A stretch of 64,000 nucleotides of DNA from Chloroflexota bacterium. GTDB lineage: Bacteria > Chloroflexota > Anaerolineae > Anaerolineales > UBA4823. The stretch is from assembly GCA_029265355.1 (NCBI GenBank), contig JAJUJL010000019.1, positions 1-64,000 on the forward strand, given 5' to 3'. The position numbers were made by a program, and so were the translations under genes. Positions 62,354-64,000 of this stretch are shown here, one piece after another. Positions within the stretch are counted from its first letter, which is position 1. Every line of letters begins with the position of its first letter. The notes below the pieces were generated by a model. That model ran no database searches. It had not been told where the DNA came from and was given only the letters and a program-made list of their open reading frames with translations.

Positions 62354-63112
62354 ATGAACACGTATATCAACCGTTATACTTCAGTGGACAAATTCGTGAA
62401 GAAGATCCGTCTCCAAAGAGGACTGGCGTTTGGGGCGATCATCATCGCCGCGCTGCTCGCGTTCGAGATCTTCAACTTCAGCACAACCGAATTCGCCCTG
62501 CGAGATCTGCTTGGAGAGTTGAGTTTTGCCGGTGTTCGGTGGGCTACCATCCTGGCGATTGCGTTCTGTGGTATCGATTTTGCAGGTATTGCTCGTCTTT
62601 TCACCCCTGAAGAAGGCGCCAACGAACCGACCGAGGTCTGGTACTTGTTCGGTGCGTGGCTTTTGGCTGCAACAATGAATGCGATGCTCACCTGGTGGGG
62701 TGTATCAATCGCCCTGATTCATCACCAGACCCTCGGAAACGAGGTCATCGCACGTGAGCTGCTGCTGCGTGGGGTTCCAATCTTCGTCGCCATCATGGTC
62801 TGGCTCATCCGAGTGTTGATCATCGGGACATTCTCGGTCGCTGGGGAGCGGCTTTTCTCACAGGCGGAGATTCGCATGGTGCCCTCTTCCGCAGGGGCGC
62901 AACTCCCAGCTCGCAGCTTCAATCCCAAAGCGCTCTCGCCTGCCGCTCGTCAGCAGGCCTCCATGTCTCCCCAGCCTCCCAAGAAAGCGACCTCCCGGTC
63001 GGATGAGTATCACGATCCCGTGTACAACAATACTCGTCCCGAGCCAACCTACCACCCAGCAACGATGACCGCCAAGTCTTACAAGCACTCCTCAACACCT
63101 TTCAGACGATAG
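62354..63112 (+). CDS. Four-helix membrane protein with disordered tail, unknown
   Basis: This 252-residue protein has four hydrophobic helices (about 22-45, 60-80, 95-120 and 140-160) and a long Pro/Ser/Lys-rich, probably disordered cytoplasmic tail (about 175-252, ending SSTPFRR). I recognise no family. ATG 62354 has GGAGG eight bases upstream; an ATG at 62339 is the alternative. Control by the LexA-like palindrome would make it damage-inducible, an inference. Confidence 0.7.
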   Translation: MNTYINRYTSVDKFVKKIRLQRGLAFGAIIIAALLAFEIFNFSTTEFALRDLLGELSFAGVRWATILAIAFCGIDFAGIARLFTPEEGANEPTEVWYLFGAWLLAATMNAMLTWWGVSIALIHHQTLGNEVIARELLLRGVPIFVAIMVWLIRVLIIGTFSVAGERLFSQAEIRMVPSSAGAQLPARSFNPKALSPAARQQASMSPQPPKKATSRSDEYHDPVYNNTRPEPTYHPATMTAKSYKHSSTPFRR

Positions 63113-63134
63113 CCACCTCTCCTCCGTGTCAAGA

Positions 63135-63162
63135 AAAGCCCCTCGATTGCGAGGGGCTTTTC
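63135..63162. terminator. Bidirectional terminator
   Basis: AAAAGCCCCTCG (63135-63146) pairs perfectly with CGAGGGGCTTTT (63151-63162) around ATTG. With A4 on one side and T4 on the other it can stop transcripts from the membrane protein gene and from the histidine kinase gene. Confidence 0.92.
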
Positions 63163-63171
63163 GTCTCCTGA

Positions 63172-64000
63172 CTAACTGGCTTCACCTTGTGAGCAATCAC
63201 CCTCTGCCAGCGGCAGCCAGACACAAAACGTAGTGCCTTTTCCTGGAGAGGATTGAACCTCAATGATTCCATCGTGATTACGGACGATCCAATACGCGAT
63301 GGACAGCCCAAGGCCATATCCCTTGCCTTCCTTCTCTCGAGTGCGCGACTTCTCACCACGATAAAATCTCTCAAAGATGTGCGCCTGATCTTCCAAGGGG
63401 ATGCCTGGCCCATCATCGGTCACCGTAATCCGGGCTCGTTTTTCATCTTTGCCCAAACCGACCACGATCGTTCCACCCGGCGGGGTATATTTAATCGCAT
63501 TACCGATCAAATTGACCAGCACTTGCTTGATTCGATCCTTGTCACCGCACACCAAAACTTGATCGATCTCACCCAATTTGAGCTGTTGGCGATCACGGCT
63601 GAGCACCTTCATCTGGTGCATGACTTCCAACACAATCGTATCCAACTCCACCAGAGTCATGTTGAGCGGCAATTTACCCGATTCGGCTTGCGCCAGCAAC
63701 AGCAGGTCCCCGACCATGCGCGTCAAACGGTCAACTTCATTTTCAATGCTCTCCAACGATTCGATATCCAGGCTATTCATCCTGCGCATTAAGTCAACAT
63801 TGCCCTTGATCACCGTCAGGGGTGTGCGCAACTCATGCCCCACATCCGCCAGGAATCTTCTTTGGGTGTTGAACAATCCCTCCAGGCGGGACAATGTCTG
63901 GTTGAAGGCCTTGATCAACTGACCCACTTCGTCATCTTCTGGGCCAGAATATGGAATTCTTCTCGATAGGTCATCTGCACGCGTAATCTGCAGCGCTACG
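63172..64000 (-). CDS. Sensor histidine kinase (HAMP-HisKA-HATPase), N terminus beyond the window
   Basis: The visible part is about 275 residues: the end of a HAMP domain (ITRADDLSRRIPYSG then EDDEVGQLIKAFNQ), HisKA with the phospho-acceptor FLADVGHELRTPLTVIKGN, and an HATPase domain with N box VNLIGNAIKYTPPGG, G1 VTDDGPGIP, F box HIFERFYRGEKS and G2 YGLGLSIAYWIV. It is an OmpR-family-partner type kinase. The reading frame continues off the right edge, so the ATG-like codon at 63927 is internal, not the start. The sensor domain and response regulator are not in the window. Confidence 0.93.
   Translation of the reverse strand, partial: VALQITRADDLSRRIPYSGPEDDEVGQLIKAFNQTLSRLEGLFNTQRRFLADVGHELRTPLTVIKGNVDLMRRMNSLDIESLESIENEVDRLTRMVGDLLLLAQAESGKLPLNMTLVELDTIVLEVMHQMKVLSRDRQQLKLGEIDQVLVCGDKDRIKQVLVNLIGNAIKYTPPGGTIVVGLGKDEKRARITVTDDGPGIPLEDQAHIFERFYRGEKSRTREKEGKGYGLGLSIAYWIVRNHDGIIEVQSSPGKGTTFCVWLPLAEGDCSQGEAS

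Overview
The window looks like a chromosomal segment of a Chloroflexota bacterium, probably class Anaerolineae. This is inferred from the roughly 55-60% G+C, the lipoproteins with Thr/Pro-rich stalks, the NurA-HerA neighbourhood, the paeninodin-type lasso genes and the many fused or divergent genes. It is not proven by a marker gene: there is no rRNA, tRNA, ribosomal protein, CRISPR array, transposase or phage gene in the window.

Layout. (1) 1-142 is the tail of a secreted protein. (2) 216-5292, minus strand, is a compact lasso-peptide (RiPP) operon: HPr-kinase-like precursor kinase, PqqD-type B1/RRE, B2 leader protease, asparagine-synthetase-like cyclase C, a 42-residue precursor ending in Ser, and a nucleotidyltransferase. 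(3) 5.5-13.4 kb holds a DUF2804 protein, a tiny Lys-rich protein, a CRP/FNR regulator with a cupin and a polytopic membrane protein, several unknowns and an aldo/keto reductase. (4) 13.4-16.6 kb is a Fur/Zur-type regulator with a znuABC-like metal importer behind a consensus promoter carrying a perfect Zur/Fur-like palindrome. (5) 16.6-21.9 kb is a TetR-controlled MacB/HlyD-type export operon. (6) 22.0-26.9 kb is a membrane protein followed by a very large NACHT-like NTPase with helical repeats. (7) 27.0-34.6 kb has a YgjP-like metallopeptidase, a secreted and membrane-anchored pullulanase, an apparently leaderless lipoprotein gene and an S10 carboxypeptidase. (8) 34.7-38.7 kb is an operon with a His-rich polytopic protein, an FGE-fold lipoprotein, a CtaB-like prenyltransferase and a membrane protein, preceded by a perfect CRP-type box. 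(9) 39.0-40.3 kb is a PAS-UbiA/MenA fusion. (10) 40.6-48.8 kb has a creatininase-family protein divergent from an oligopeptide ABC importer (with a permease-ATPase fusion) and a uroporphyrinogen-decarboxylase-like protein. (11) 49-54.9 kb has PPK2, a di-haem peroxidase, an acyltransferase, a SWIM zinc-finger protein, a small membrane protein and a GNAT protein. (12) 55.1-59.4 kb is a PilZ-NurA-HAS-barrel-like-HerA operon. (13) 59.5-64 kb has an AAC(6')-like acetyltransferase, SDR, NUDIX, a lytic transglycosylase divergent from a membrane protein around a LexA-like palindrome, and a truncated histidine kinase.

The most interesting items are the phospho-lasso operon with an unusually short predicted core, six dispersed copies of an apparently uncharacterised ~115-bp double-hairpin repeat, the PAS-prenyltransferase fusion, the PilZ-coupled HerA/NurA operon, and the divergent promoter pair sharing one LexA-like palindrome. 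All calls come from reading the sequence; no database search was run.
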